A DNA stretch of 64,000 nucleotides from Athripsodes cinereus (taxonomy: Eukaryota; Arthropoda; Insecta; Trichoptera; Leptoceridae), in NCBI GenBank assembly GCA_947579605.1, contig OX388320.1:2790001-2854000 (forward strand), written 5' to 3'. The notes under the pieces are model-generated. The model searched no databases. It was not told the DNA's origin and saw only the letters and a list, made by a program, of their open reading frames with translations. Shown here in pieces: positions 11,208 to 22,239 of this stretch (position 1 is the first letter of the stretch; each line of letters opens with the position of its first letter). The translations under genes were made by a program, and so were the position numbers.

Positions 11208-11932
11208 AGCTCTCTCTAGCAAAAACGGTAAAATATTGAATTTTCAACAAGTTTGGCAGAAAAACTCTCATAACTTGTTGACGCTGCGAACATTTTGATG
11301 TGATAAAATATGAAAACAAACATTTATTATCAACATTTGTTTTTACTTAAGGAAAAAACTTGATAATAGCTTCATTGTATTCGTTTATAAAAAAGCATAT
11401 TTCTAAAAATCGAAATCGGGGGTGTGTTTGGAAGACAATGCACGAGATCCTACAATTTTTCATGCATTTTTTTTAATATTGCAAAAAAATTGATATTTAT
11501 TGAAAAGACCAGTTTTAAAAATTGTATTTTTTTTGTATCTTTCATGGATATTGGCCGATTTAAAAAAATATTTTTTTGATAAAATTTCTCATATTTTGAA
11601 ACCAAAAATCACCAAATTATTATTATTTTTTATTTATGAAAAAAAGTTTGCTAAAATCTATAGTATTTATATGCTTGTTAGGATGAATAAACATAATACA
11701 CATAGGTATTTTACAAATAATTTGTATTTTGATATAACAAAGTGTAACCTGAATAAATATTGTCAGTCGGTTATTTCGGTTTTTTTATGTAAAAAACTAA
11801 TATTGGTAATATTTTTTTTTTATTTTATCAAATCATAATGTTCGCAAGTGTCAACAAGTTTTGAGAGTTTTTATAGCAAATTTGTTGAAAATTGAATATT
11901 TTATCGTTTTTGCTATAGAACGTTCTTAATAT
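11208..11932. mobile_element. foldback MITE with ~100-bp inverted termini, 725 bp
   Basis: The left arm (TAGCAAAAACGGTAAAATA, TTTTCAACAAGTTTGGC, AACTTGTTGACGCTGCGAAC, near 11217-11300) reappears inverted on the right (GCGAACATT equivalents, CAACAAGTTTTGAGAG, TTTATCGTTTTTGCTA, near 11830-11920). The arms are about 85% identical by eye over roughly 100 bp. The centre carries only low-complexity K/I/F-rich open frame, not a transposase. Target duplication not resolved. Confidence 0.7.
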
Positions 11933-12392
11933 TTTTCCTCCAAGAATTACTACACATACCTAATAATAATACAATTTATTTCTCCCAATTGCCAATACCA
12001 GAGTATCTATAAGAAATTATACATAATACTGCGTTGTAATATATAGAAAGATAAATAATAATATATCTAGTTTTTCTAATAAAGGTTTCCTATCTCGCAT
12101 CCTGTTTGCAATGTACTGTTGCTCTCCATGAATGCAACAAGCAGTGGCGCGGCGCGGTGCGGTGTCTATATTTAGAAATGCCTCCATATACATACATAAT
12201 ACCTATACTCCATATTACAATACAATTTACTGTACATAGAATGTAATATACAACATTATTGGGCTTAGTGTAATACTGAACTATCATCGCATACCACTGC
12301 ATCATAATATAACACTGTAATGTGAATATCCACCATACTCAGAGGCGTACTATTCGTACATGTAAAAAAAACACCGTATGCCATAATAATTA
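11933..12392. other. anonymous DNA
   Basis: Contains a short GC-rich block (GGCGCGGCGCGGTGCGGTG, near 12144-12163). No gene. Confidence 0.4.
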
Positions 12393-12564
12393 GAGTTCGT
12401 CGGTAGCCTGGCGGTAGATTCTCGACCTCATGCACATGAGGTTCGCGGTTCGATCACAGGTGCCGGCAAACTCCCCTTTCACGATAAAAGCTTTTAGCTT
12501 ACTGTAAAAGGTGTATAAAGTTGAATTTGGGTTTATAACAAAAACCCAGATACATTTTTTTTTC
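12393..12564 (+). repeat. SINE-T (tRNA-derived)
   Basis: GAGTTCGTCGGTAGCCTGGC (box A region), GCGGTTCGATCACAGG (box B with one change), body and full tail TTTGGGTTTATAACAAAAAC, CCAGATACA. Among the most complete copies here. Confidence 0.85.
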
Positions 12565-12581
12565 TAAATAATTTCACGAAT

Positions 12582-12626
12582 GAAATTTTATGTCGTTGAA
12601 ATTTCTTCTCAACGACATAAAATTTC
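12582..12626. repeat. perfect 18-bp inverted repeat, 9-nt loop
   Basis: Left arm GAAATTTTATGTCGTTGA (12582-12599) and its exact reverse complement at 12609-12626. Begins 18 bp after the SINE-T tail. Confidence 0.8.
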
Positions 12627-12784
12627 TTGATCTCATTTTACAATAATGGATAAAACTGGATTAACTGGATGAAGTAGCGTCTTTAATTTATACTTTCTTG
12701 TCACAGAATTTCTTTATTGTGTTGGGTAATACGAGATATCAATGACAAATTTTCATTACAAAGCATGACTAGACATATATTCCT

Positions 12785-13103
12785 CCTGGAGTTCCCGACA
12801 ATTCCACTCATTTCTGTAAGTTTTCGAGTGACATCCCGTGTAAGACAGTTTCTTTTCAGACAGACACCTTCAATTCAGTGGTGAGGATGGCCACCCATTC
12901 CGAATTTCTTATCTTTTATTGGAATAGATTTTTTAAATTCATTTCACTCAACAGAATACTACAGACAAAACGCATATATTTAATACAAGCATGCAAAGCT
13001 AAATACGACTGGCAATCCATTGCTGAAGATAGAAAGACTTGGAGATGTATTGTTTTGGAGGCAAAGGCCCTACAAGAGCTTTTCGGCCATCAAATTAAAA
13101 TAC
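12785..13103 (+). repeat. SINE-S fragment and a LINE polymerase remnant
   Basis: 12785-12925 (+) matches the head and middle of SINE-S (GTAAGTTTTCGAGTG, CAATTCAGTGGTGAGGATGG, CCACCCATTCCGAAT). 12955-13103 encodes a short stretch, KAKYDWQSIAEDRKTWRC then EAKA. This resembles the 'DW..lA.DR..WR..v.EA' end of LINE polymerases and is truncated on both sides. Confidence 0.5.
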
Positions 13104-13769
13104 AATGTAATGTCCAAGTTATTATTGTCCACATGTTAGTATTCTATTTATTTATAAAACGGCCTATTGGGTTAAATATTAATAATAATGAAATAATACA
13201 TTATAAAATAAAAATATAAAAACAATAATAACAGTAAAGATCTAAAAATAATAAATATGATCGATTTAATTGAAATATATCCAAATTACAAAAAAATACC
13301 CACAATTGTATGTTTATTAATTGTAGTTTGTCAGCTAGTTACCTTACTTGTGGTATTTACCTTGATTTTTATTTATTCAATTTTACACGGCAAAGCCTTA
13401 TACATGTTGAACAAACAGAAATAATAATAACAATTAAAACAATTTGACAGACGAAGACATTAATATATAGTTACAGTTTCATGCAAATAAATTATATATA
13501 TTTTGAAATAAACTTCATATGTAGGTACAAAAGATAAATTGAATTTCAAATGATTAAAAATTATTAGACAAACAAAAAACAATTATGGTATGAATGATTC
13601 AATCAATCAATGCCCAATATAACAAGTTGAGTTCCGCCACTGACTTTACTTTACCAATTGGATGGATAGATAAATTCATGATATCAAGTCATTTTTATGA
13701 CAACATAATTATATTTATTTTATTTAGTAGTACCTACCTAATACACATAGACGTGACCGTCCGAGGATT
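13104..13769. other. anonymous AT-rich DNA
   Basis: Nothing recognised apart from a faint SINE-S echo near 13330-13360. Confidence 0.4.
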
Positions 13770-13932
13770 AAATAGGAAGATCAAATTAATAACAAACCAG
13801 ATCCTACAGGACGAACAGTGTCAAGCACACTAAATATGAGAGCACGCATGAAAACTTATTTATGATAGTGACGAAAGCAAAAAGAGTAGGAATAAGTAAG
13901 TGGCACTCGATCCTTTCTGCCTACCCTGAAAG
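13770..13932 (+). pseudogene. LINE-A remnant, strongly decayed
   Basis: Translation of 13867-13929 gives VTKAKRVGISKWHSILSAYP, which aligns with the LINE-A end VEEAKEVCKDR.TWRSVLSAYP seen at 22240-22456. Upstream LINE-A motifs are lost. Confidence 0.5.
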
Positions 13933-14644
13933 GAAAACAATGTGATGGTTAAAATTATGAAAATAATATGCAGTGGAGAGTGGTGAGATTACTACATTCA
14001 AAAAGGGGTATGTGAATTTATAAATGTTTTGACATTTCTAAAATAAACTGCTTATAATATTATTCTTTATAGTTTTTACTTGTACTTGGGTACAATATGT
14101 TATATGTTTCACAATATATTTATGCGTGTTAGCGATGGCTGCTTGTGCGATATGCTAGTGAGATCAAACGAATGAGCGGAATGTGCGATAATTAAATAAT
14201 TGACTTTACTGTGGTACATGTTTGTGGATGACAGCTGAGTTATGAACGACTTATTTTTATTTTTGTAAACCATATTTAAAGTTGTTAACTGTTTAGTACA
14301 TTTAACCAATAAATAAAATAAAAATAATGACATCCTAACCATTTTATAAAGTGATTCTTAGTATCAAATACCTATTAAAATTCAATACTTAAAGAATAAT
14401 ATCACATACCAATTAAAAGTCTAAACAACAATTTTAATGCCCTAATGAACATTTTTTTCAAGAGTAGGTACACCTAAATAAAAATGTTTACACATACCTC
14501 TTTTTGAATATGCAACGACGGCTATGTAGTCATCTCTTCACACAACTTACATTCTTGTACGAACACAATGTACGAAGCAAAAATTATATGAGTAAAAGAT
14601 AAATTGAAAAAAAAAACACAGTAGGTATGTAGTTAACTTCCAAA
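13933..14644. other. anonymous AT-rich DNA
   Basis: 13960-14000 has a weak LINE-T-like CAGTGGAGAGTGGTGAGATT string. Otherwise unassigned. Confidence 0.4.
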
Positions 14645-14735
14645 TGACTTTATTGAATTCGCTTGCTAGTATTCGGAGACTCTCTGACTGGTTACCCCAC
14701 GTGTGGGAAATGCCGTGATGCTATTGATCAACAAA
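14645..14735 (+). repeat. SINE-S 3' fragment
   Basis: GACTGGTTACCCCACGTGTG then GGAAATGCCGTGATG: the conserved SINE-S end without its long body. Confidence 0.6.
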
Positions 14736-14954
14736 TGAAGTGTATTTTTTTTTCAGATATTATTAATTTTCTATTAGGTTTTAGGAGGTTTTTGTTCCCT
14801 ACTGCCCCTACTGGAAAGTGTTGAGTAATAATTTTTCAAACTACAAGTGTACCTATGTTTTTTTATTATTATTTATTTTTTGTAAGATTATTATTATTGT
14901 TTGCATTTTTTTTTGCTATTATAATTTGGTTTTTATTTTTACACCTTTGGTTTT

Positions 14955-15075
14955 GTTGGAAGAGATCGCGCCTTTGCGATAAACTCGCCCTCTGTATATT
15001 GATTGTATCTAACTTGAATGTATACCTTTCATGTAATTGTTTGTAATCATTTTTCAGTAAAGAATGAATAAATAA
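14955..15075 (+). repeat. LINE-T tail, ATCGC hairpin
   Basis: GTTGGAAGAG, hairpin arms ATCGC (14965-14969) and GCGAT (14976-14980), AAACTCGCCCTCTGTATATT, ending in AATGAATAAATAAATAA. 5'-truncated non-LTR insertion with no coding part. Confidence 0.65.
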
Positions 15076-15124
15076 ATAACTAAATATATCAACTTCAATC
15101 GATGTTTCGTATTCAATCGACTAC

Positions 15125-15275
15125 ATTGCACTGTATTTTACATATCTCACAAGTAGGGTAGCCAGCAGACCAGCTGCATGTAACACACATGCCAGCCGTC
15201 CTCTCTGTGTCAAAAAAAAATTCAAGATATTCAGGATGGGTGGCCAACCTCATTGCTGAATTTAAGATATAAAAT
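15125..15275 (-). repeat. SINE-S (inverted), 3' half
   Basis: CACAAGTAGGGTAGCCAGCA, GACCAGCTGCATGTAA, ATTCAGGATGGGTGGCCAAC, CTCATTGCTGAATTTAAGAT. The SINE head is missing. Confidence 0.75.
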
Positions 15276-15297
15276 GTCTTTATATACATCCATATAA

Positions 15298-15365
15298 TAA
15301 TAATAATAACACTTTATTGATCAAAAAAATCATGAGCAATTGGCGAGCTTATTACCTGGCCATAT
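15298..15365 (-). repeat. inverted LINE-T tail
   Basis: Begins with a run of ATA then ACACTTTATTGATC, and includes GGCGAGCTTATTACCTGGCC; on the minus strand GGCCAGGTAATAAGCTCGCC. Hairpin arms are not preserved on the 5' side. Confidence 0.5.
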
Positions 15366-16040
15366 AATATGTACACACTTATAGACAGATACCAAAATAT
15401 TATATTTATGGATACTATAAATAAATAATAGGTACCTACCTACATATATGAAAAATATAATAAATATACAAATAATAATAATGCTACTAGATATTATCTC
15501 AGAGCTCATGTTGTATATTCATCGACACTAACAGATATAATTATTATGAGTGTTGTTAGCTAATAAATTTGAAGGAAGTTTTGGCTTGTTTTAACTGCTA
15601 AATTATTTCAGCGGAGGAACATGAATGAATTATCACACTAACTATTTTTTATCGATTTTGTGTCATGGCAAATTGTTTCATAACACACTACAATGTAAAA
15701 TGGTTACACAAATTTAAAATAGTACAATATTTATGACACAATTATCGTATTTAATCACAATTAATTATGTAATCAATCATAATTATTTATAATTATTGCT
15801 GTATCGATTATGATTCATATCCAATTTTATTATCAACATCGAGTTGCGTCAAGAATTATGTTATTGGGATATTTGGTATAAGTTAACGGAAAATATTGCA
15901 AAACATGAATAATTTTTTTGAGATAGTTTAATATTTTCATAGATTTTTTGACATAATTATTAGTAGGTATGTCATTGATGAAATAAAAAACGAATGCTTT
16001 CTTCTACTATATTGATTTTTGATTTACTATATTGATTTTT

Positions 16041-16041
<1 letters not shown>
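15366..16041. other. anonymous AT-rich DNA
   Basis: Nothing recognised. Confidence 0.4.
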
Positions 16042-16094
<53 letters not shown>

Positions 16095-16170
16095 GTATTT
16101 CAAGGACATTGTCAATATCTGATCTACATATACAATGTTCTTGAAAGACGGAAGACGTCTTTCTAAAAAA
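16042..16170. repeat. (GA)n microsatellite joined to repeat P
   Basis: About 50 bp of pure GA (16043-16093). It runs into the GAGACGTATTTCAAGGACAT block of repeat P, followed by an inverted AATGTTCTTGAAAGACGGAA copy near 16135-16160. The GA run probably expanded from the GAGAGACGTC start of repeat P. Confidence 0.7.
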
Positions 16171-16355
16171 AACAACATTGTCCTCACAATGGGATGGACC
16201 TGCATGATGTCTAATATGTTAAGTTTTGTTCATATCTGTCTTTTACATAACATGAGATATTGAAAAGAGTGGGTGATTAAATTATTCTCATAAATTTATA
16301 TTTTAGAAAAATTGAGCAGTAAACAACAGGAAAATAATATTTTATTAATACCTAT

Positions 16356-16480
16356 ATAATGGGTTAGTTGGAACTCGCCCATTGCACAACATCATTTATT
16401 TGTATCACATTATTTTATATCTTTGTAATAATTATTTATGCTCCTTATTGTGCAATAAAGTTACTTGTTATCATTATAAT
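16356..16480 (+). repeat. LINE-T tail
   Basis: GGGTTAGTTGGAACTCGCCC then ATTGCACAAC, ending in TGCAATAAAGTTACTTG. The hairpin between GGA and CTCGCC has been deleted in this copy. Confidence 0.6.
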
Positions 16481-16496
16481 AATATCAAAGATATTG

Positions 16497-16699
16497 ATCT
16501 TGCTCACGAAATCAAAGATATGCGGAGAACACCTACCACAATCATCGTGCCTATAGTGTTGTCTGTGAATGGTTTAATACCTAAGAGTCTGTCAAGCAAT
16601 CTCAGAAAACTGGGAGTAGATGACAGGCTCAAATACAGCATACAAGACCGTACTTTTCTATCGTCCACCAGGATAGTAAGAAGGTTTTTGTCCCTGTAG
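16497..16699 (+). pseudogene. LINE polymerase C-terminus (EIKDM...VIPIVLS type)
   Basis: In-frame residues read LAHEIKDMRRTPTTIIVPIV, LSVNGLIPKSL, SSNLRKLGVDDRLKYS, then a stop at 16697-16699. The 'EIKdmW....v.vvPvVlS..GliPkSL' pattern is familiar from the C-termini of insect non-LTR retrotransposon polyproteins. Everything upstream is missing: the LINE-T tail of another insertion directly precedes it. Confidence 0.65.
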
Positions 16700-17284
16700 C
16701 TCTGTAAGTGATCTCCCATGATTGTACTATTTCATAGAACATCATGGAAGAATCAACTCGAATAATGTTGGGGTTCTACATTTTGAATATAAATTTATTT
16801 TAATATTTTATGGTTTTTGTTATTTAATGTTATATTTAAATTTTATTGTTAATCTTATATTGTGTTCAAAATGTAGAATCTAATATTGTTTTGTTAAATA
16901 AATGAGATATGAGGTCAAAGATATCAAAAAGTTAAAGCTTAAACCGCGGTTAGTACCAGCATTGTATCTGAAATATCTGTATTCAAAATTCAATATTATG
17001 TTAAACTTAACAAGTGTGTATACCTACTGTAATCTAAATTATTAATGGGGCCGATATATAATTTTAGTTCTCATACCTTACGCTTTAAAAGAGTTATTGA
17101 TTTTCTCCCACGCGGTATTAAAGTCTCTACATCGCTATCGTTACAATCTCTGTTTTCCAATCCTTTGTCTATCTTATAATGTAATATTATTAAGGCGTCT
17201 ATTTAAACAATTACAAAAAAATTACATTTTCATTATAGTTAATATTGTTTCAGATATGCATACAAAGAAAATGCATAAATACTC
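16700..17284. other. probable LINE 3' UTR then anonymous DNA
   Basis: 16700-16910 follows the LINE stop and could be its 3' UTR. A GAGATATGAGGTCAAAGAT junction follows. The rest is unassigned. Confidence 0.35.
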
Positions 17285-17500
17285 GTAGTTCTGCTTTTTT
17301 CAGTAAGTTTTCTAATGTCCTTTAAAAGGCACATATAAGACAATTATGTAACATCTAAAATTCAGCAATGAGGCATGCCACCAGTTCCGAATGTTTTATT
17401 TTTTTATTGGCACTGAGAGAAAAATCTGCATGTTTATTACATGTAGTTGATACGCTAGCTACGCCACTTTTGGGATATGGCGTGATGGTTAAGTTTCAGT
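17285..17500 (+). repeat. SINE-S, nearly full length
   Basis: TCAGTAAGTTTTCTAATGTC, AATTCAGCAATGAGGCATGC, TTATTGGCACTGAGAG, TGCATGTTTATTACATG, GGATATGGCGTGATGG in the correct order. Only the first ~20 bp and the TATAG tail are degraded. Confidence 0.8.
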
Positions 17501-17585
17501 TTCAGCTTCACCCACTCTCCCATCACCAGCTGTTATAGCAATTTGAGATAATTCACGTTCTCTTCAGTTTTGTAGGGTTTGGTCG

Positions 17586-18308
17586 CACAGGTTGTCTGTG
17601 GGTACCGTGTCCCTCGCTGTGCTTAGAGGTCATTGGCTTCCCTTGCTCGCGGTAACGGGTGCCTACCGAACGGCTGCAAGTGATGGCCTTCCAGTTATTG
17701 CTGGTGTCTTACCGGCAGATCTTGAAATTTTAGATTGTGTAGCTCGACGGGGTGTCAGGGCTGGAAGACTTGTGGAACATCTTGGTATACCTGTTGAAGC
17801 AGGAACCGGGATAAGGGATATATCTAGGGCAATCGGCAGGATTCGTGAGAGGACAATGAGTGTTTGGCAAGACAGGTGGACCACTGGAGGAACGGGTAGA
17901 CTTGTCTACAAGTTCTTTCCAGATGTCCGTGAAAATCTGAGAATGAGCTTCTTGTCCCTTGATCATTTTTCTGTACAACTTATCACTGGACATGGCCAGT
18001 TGAGAGATAAACTTTTTGAGTTAGCATTGACCGATAATCCATGGTGCACATGTGGGACAGGAGCTCAATATGCGGAACATATCCTTTGGGAATGTCCTTT
18101 GATGATGGATGCAAGAGAGGAAATGATTCTGGGTATGACTGCTGACACTCCTCGACCCATCTGGTTTGGGGAAGTGTTTTTAAATGCCACAAACGCTTCA
18201 CACTTTAAGACATTCGTGGATGTGTGGGTCTCAAGATGGGATCTGCTACGTCAGCCGGGTCCCCCGCCCACTGACGTGGCAGGATCGGAGATGCCAACAC
18301 TGGCATAG
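17586..18308 (+). pseudogene. R1-clade non-LTR retrotransposon ORF2, C-terminal domain
   Basis: A 238-codon open frame ends at 18308. Counted from 17592, residues 20-50 (TGAYRTAASDGLPVIAGVLP) match the post-reverse-transcriptase 'YRT.s..al.viAGv.P.dle' segment of R1-clade ORF2. Residues 91-96 (VWQDRW) and 131-134 (ITGH) follow in the expected order. C152, C154, H163 and C168 form the zinc-knuckle-like C-X1-C-X8-H-X4-C of that clade. The endonuclease and catalytic domains are absent, so the element is 5'-truncated near 17586. The apparent initiator is TTG and is not a real start. The frame has no internal stop, implying fairly recent insertion. A 3' UTR continues to an AATAAAG string near 18405. 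A second copy of the same end lies at 39030-39225. Confidence 0.85.
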
Positions 18309-18418
18309 TGGTATTAAACTAGAGAGAATTAAAATATTAATAAATCGTCACCTAAACGGATAAATAGGAGTCCTTGGACTCCTGCAATATCCGAGAAATA
18401 AAGTTATTTCAACAATAG
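18309..18418 (+). repeat. 3' UTR of the R1-clade copy
   Basis: From the stop codon to GAGAAATAAAGTTATTTCAA. The final AAGTTATTTCA-CAAT string is shared with the second copy near 39195-39220, which defines the element's 3' end. Confidence 0.65.
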
Positions 18419-18881
18419 TTTTGTAGGAAGACATTCTGTTATCTCTCTGGAAAAAAAACCTGACGCCAATTTTAGTAAGTATCTACTTGAAAACAAAGAA
18501 ATAAAGCTCCTTTTCGACTAGGCAAATATATTGGCATTTCGGGGTTCTGGGCATGGGCTCCGTGTACTCTCATCTCATATAAAGTAACTATAAAAATATA
18601 CCTACTTATTTACCAAAAAATAATATACAAACTAATATACAGTCCTGTGGAATTATCCATCAAAGCACAAGCTTTGTGAAATTGTGAGTGAATAAGTTGT
18701 ACATTATGTTGTTGAAAAAAGCAATTTCAATATAAATGTGTATATTCATTAATTCATAATAAATATATTTGGACTTAGTGATAAGATATTAGAGTAAATT
18801 ATTATAGTTGTATGTTGCTCTTTGGATAAAATATTATACTATGGATCACGGAACCACTCAGATGTGGAATAGCCTGACGAC
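18419..18881. other. anonymous AT-rich DNA
   Basis: Nothing recognised. Confidence 0.4.
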
Positions 18882-18884
18882 TTA

Positions 18885-19420
18885 TGGGCTGTTCACATTT
18901 GGCGAATATCGCCAGCCGAATTTCAAAATATAACGCCAGGCGAAAAAACAAAATTCGCCATACGCCCATTGATCGTCACACCTGTTCACACAAGTCCACC
19001 GATATAGAAACGATCTGTCAGATGCGCTTTGATTTTGACACTGTTTTCAAAATGGCGTCGAGATGGAGATCGCGAAATGTTTATTTTTAGTCGAAAATGT
19101 TATAGTAGAGGTTATAAGGCGCCTTTTAATTAAGGAAACAAACGCCACAAACCAACAAAAAAGATAACAGCTGTCACAAAGCGGGAAACATTATAAAATT
19201 TATAGGTTATAAAGCTTTTACCATAGATATAAATGCCGCGCATATCTGCGCATGTGCAAATCGTTCAATCGGCCGAAAAGTTGGAAGTTGGTCAACTCGA
19301 GACGATATCGTTTCTACTGGTTTTTTATCGTTTCAGACTAGCTGTCATTTTGTTCACACGGTTCAAATGGCTGGCGATATTTTGGAGCCTGGCGATATTC
19401 GCCAAAGTGAGAACACCACA
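18885..19420. mobile_element. HARB: PIF/Harbinger-like MITE, copy 1 (536 bp)
   Basis: Termini TGGGCTGTTCACATTTGGCG and, at the right, GGCGATATTCGCCAAAGTGA then GAACACCACA form ~33-bp imperfect inverted repeats around TGGCGAATATCGCCA. The flanking trinucleotide TTA (18882-18884 and 19421-19423) is duplicated, as expected of PIF/Harbinger elements. The interior has no transposase. The other copies (40553-41087, 57895-58473) are in the opposite orientation, with the same boundaries and TAA duplications. Confidence 0.88.
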
Positions 19421-19449
19421 TTACTGTATTTATTTATTTGCTACTACTA

Positions 19450-19525
19450 CTTCTATACCATTACGGGATATCCCATAAATTGGGTAGCCAGCGGACTAAT
19501 TGCAAGAAATAAACATGCAAATTAA
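19450..19525 (-). repeat. SINE-S (inverted) 3' fragment
   Basis: CTATACCATTACGGGATATC, CCATAAATTGGGTAGCCAGC, then ATGCAA remnants; begins ~27 bp after HARB copy 1. Confidence 0.65.
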
Positions 19526-19732
19526 TCTAGATAGAATAAAATAATAATGTTTGATTTATTTCATTGGTAGGTAATCTACTTTAATGCACTCAATACATAG
19601 GTACGTAAAACTTTCTATTCAGTGATCAGTGTCTCTTATATGCACACATTACGTTATGTATACCTATGTATATTTTTACGTATTAGCATGTTATTTATGT
19701 AAGTGAAACAGTTATTTTGTTTCACTATTCTA

Positions 19733-20195
19733 TACCCTCACGTCAGCAGAGAGAACGGGACGCCACATGAATATATCCTTACATACATTCTATTATTTTC
19801 GTTTTCTGTTTTATATGCCCTGTGCATTCTACTTTATCTAAAATCACTTTATGCTGAAAAATGTTTGTCAAACATTGTATTAGGTTTACTGGAAGACATT
19901 CTTCAAAGTAATATGTGCGCCTTTTGTACATATTTATTTTTGCTATAAATTATTATTACATGCTTATTTTGCTTCTTTTACTTGTACAATTTCTTTTCTC
20001 ATACAATTTCTCAAAAACGCAAGTAGATTTCTTTTACTCAACACGCGGCCAAATTCTATTCGAGAATTTGATTCATGTGATAAAGACACGTCATGGTTCC
20101 CGGACGTCCACACTTTCTCACACCTCCTCTTTCAGATAAGTATATCCTCTTTGATATCCTTTCATCATCTATTCGTTCCAAATGTCCAAATGTGG
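19733..20195 (-). pseudogene. LINE-A remnant (inverted), interrupted
   Basis: Plus-strand landmarks are CCCTCACGTCAGCAGAGAG, CACATGAATATATCCTTACA (start of the inverted 3' end), then, after ~200 bp of unrelated sequence, TTCTTTTACTCAACACGCGG, TTCCCGGACGTCCACACTTT and CGTTCCAAATGTCCAAA. In minus-strand translation the last part gives the FGHLERIDDERISKRIYLSE and KCGRPG pieces of the LINE-A C-terminus. Confidence 0.7.
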
Positions 20196-20264
20196 TTATT
20201 TTATTGACAAATATACATTTTAATTTATTCTTATGCATGTGAAATATTGAAAACGAAAATCATA

Positions 20265-20340
20265 TAACCAGTGGCGATCCTAGTTTTTGCAAGGCCACGG
20301 GCAATATGAGTTTTGTGGGGCCCTTGTAACAATTTGAGGA
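20265..20340. repeat. dispersed repeat fragment (CCAGTGGCG start)
   Basis: AACCAGTGGCGATCCTAG then GCCACGGGCAATATGAG. A short sister start AACCAGTGGCGGGATTAG lies at 38585. Type not determined. Confidence 0.35.
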
Positions 20341-20919
20341 ATTTCAGGAAATACTGAACATTTCAAATTTCCCCCACCCCTCCATTCAATTATTAATTTG
20401 ATACGGCAATTTGAGAAATTTCACAACCACTTCATTTTTGTAAAGAAATTTTGAAGAAACATTTTTAAAAATATTTATTTGTTTCTTTCCAGCTTTAAGA
20501 ATTCGGTTTCATTAGACTATTGCACGGAGTCCTCAAAGCGCGAGGCCTCGCCCGCCGTAAAGACCCCTACTGCATATAACATTTTGGTTCAGCGAAAATA
20601 TAACTACATTAAGATGCAAATAGTAATACTACTTCACTCACTCACTCTTTATTTAATAAAATGTGCGTTTTTTATACTGTGAAAAGCAATTAAGAATTTC
20701 CTCTCAAAGGAAGGCAGGAAAAGTGAAAGGAAAAAGGGATACATTTTTTTAGTAGAATTTAGTTCTCTATTTTTCATTGGTCTCCTATTGAATATATCAC
20801 CCTTTCGATAAACTCGACCATTGCACAATATTATTTGTATTATATCATGTTGTGAATTCTATTATTGTTTTTCATTGTTGTAATAACATATTACTAAGGA
20901 CCTGAATTTTTCGGTGTTA

Positions 20920-21020
20920 TTTTTATGGAAAAGCGGTGTTATTATTCTGTAAAAGCGGTGTTATTTTTCGGTGTTATTTTGATGGAAAAGCGGTGTTATT
21001 TTTCAAAGATTGGTGTGATT
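20920..21020 (+). repeat. irregular tandem repeat of GGTGTTATTTT units
   Basis: Five CGGTGTTATTNTT units alternate with GATGGAAAAG or CTGTAAAAG spacers between about 20915 and 21002. A sixth, diverged unit (GGTGTGATTCTTTTAC) follows. Confidence 0.65.
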
Positions 21021-21450
21021 CTTTTACAGATTTTGGTACCATTTTCTTAAAATAAATCTAGTTATTTAAAAAAAAAACAACACTTTCAGTAATCCCGCAG
21101 CCAATTGAATTTGAATTACCTCTTTTTATTTACAGTGCGTCAATTCACACCAATTCACGATGTCATTTCCATAAAAGGCACGCCACCATAGACATTCTTT
21201 CATAAATTTATGGCTATCCAGTAAATAATAACCACTTGGCCACTTTTTAGATATAGATGTTTTTAATTTTGTCATCAATTCGATAGATTATTTTTTTGTT
21301 TTAAAAATATTTCGGTTTTATTTTGCCAAAATGTGGAAATTCGCGTTATTCGCGAAAAAAATGCAAATTTCGCGAATAAAGGAGGGTTTATCGCAAATGC
21401 AAAAAATTCAGGCCCTACATATTACCTACGCATTTTGTTTTATTTTTATA
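21021..21450. other. anonymous AT-rich DNA
   Basis: Contains TTCGCG-rich strings at 21340-21380; nothing assigned. Confidence 0.4.
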
Positions 21451-21512
21451 AAAATATGTATCTGGGTTTTTGTTACAAACCCGAATACAACCTTATACAC
21501 CTTTCACAGTAA
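21451..21512 (-). repeat. SINE-T 3' end (inverted)
   Basis: ATGTATCTGGGTTTTTGTTA, CAAACCCGAATACAACCTTA, TACACCTTTCACAGTAA: the tail and distal body of SINE-T; the tRNA head is absent. Confidence 0.75.
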
Positions 21513-21805
21513 TTCACATTTTTCATTTCTTTATTTTTAGAATAGATTTTTGTAATTTGATAAATTAAAACAACCGTTTACATCTACCATAGATTAAACA
21601 ACACAAGAGAGATTAGATTTATGATAACTTAAGAATTATGGAATTCTACTTCTTTTGTACCAATACTGTATATAAGATTTTTTTGGAATTATTTTTTTTA
21701 CTAACGGCAAAAATATGTTAAAAAATAATTATTACCTCTTGGTGTTCTCCATTGAATGGAAACAAAAAATATATGCAAGCATAACATAATCTTCGAGTCC
21801 TTCAC

Positions 21806-22195
21806 ATGTCACATAAGTGGGTTTTAAAAATAATGTTTAAATTGCAGAGGAGGTATCCAACCACTCAATTATTTGATGATAGGAAGATTCTTTCTGTGAG
21901 ACACCTATATATTAGGAAGGCTCTAGTGCAGTTTTACACAATTAGACAGGGTTGGAGGAGATCACAGCAAAATAGGGTCACGAGACAGATGGTGTCATTT
22001 AGTTGTATCATTCCATTCAGATCTACAGTGTTCGGACAGCGGCAGTTTGTGTGGATGGCACCTAGACTGTTTAATATCATGCCTCTAAAGATTAGAGAAA
22101 TCACTGTTTTTGTTGAATTTAAAAGAGCATGTTATGGGTGGGTGTCTGATCTGCCAATGGAGAGATTGCAGGATATCTTAGGATTTGTTCCATGA
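21806..22195 (+). pseudogene. LINE-D polymerase C-terminus
   Basis: The open frame ends at 22195 with a stop. Residues HKWVLKIMFKLQRRYPTTQL, FDDRKILSVRHLYIRKAL, then VTRQMV, FGQRQFVWMAPRLFNIMP and FKRACYGWVSDL correspond to the extreme C-terminus of jockey/CR1-like insect LINE polymerases ('RyPT.qLF....lsVRqLyi.ka' then 'aP.lfN.lP..i'). The ATG used is internal to the family, so the start is an artefact of truncation. The 3' UTR runs to a poly-A stretch at 22762-22776 and is interrupted by a LINE-A insertion at 22240-22456. Confidence 0.75.
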
Positions 22196-22239
22196 TTTGT
22201 TTTGTGTTTTTGTGTTTTATGTGGGGTGATATACTTGTG

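Noticed and set aside
11500..11838. 112-codon K/I/F-rich frame
   Set aside because: Low-complexity AT-rich sequence inside the foldback MITE; no domain.
17663..18201. Three minus-strand frames opposite the R1-clade ORF
   Set aside because: Antisense shadows with no recognisable domains; the plus frame has clear R1 motifs.
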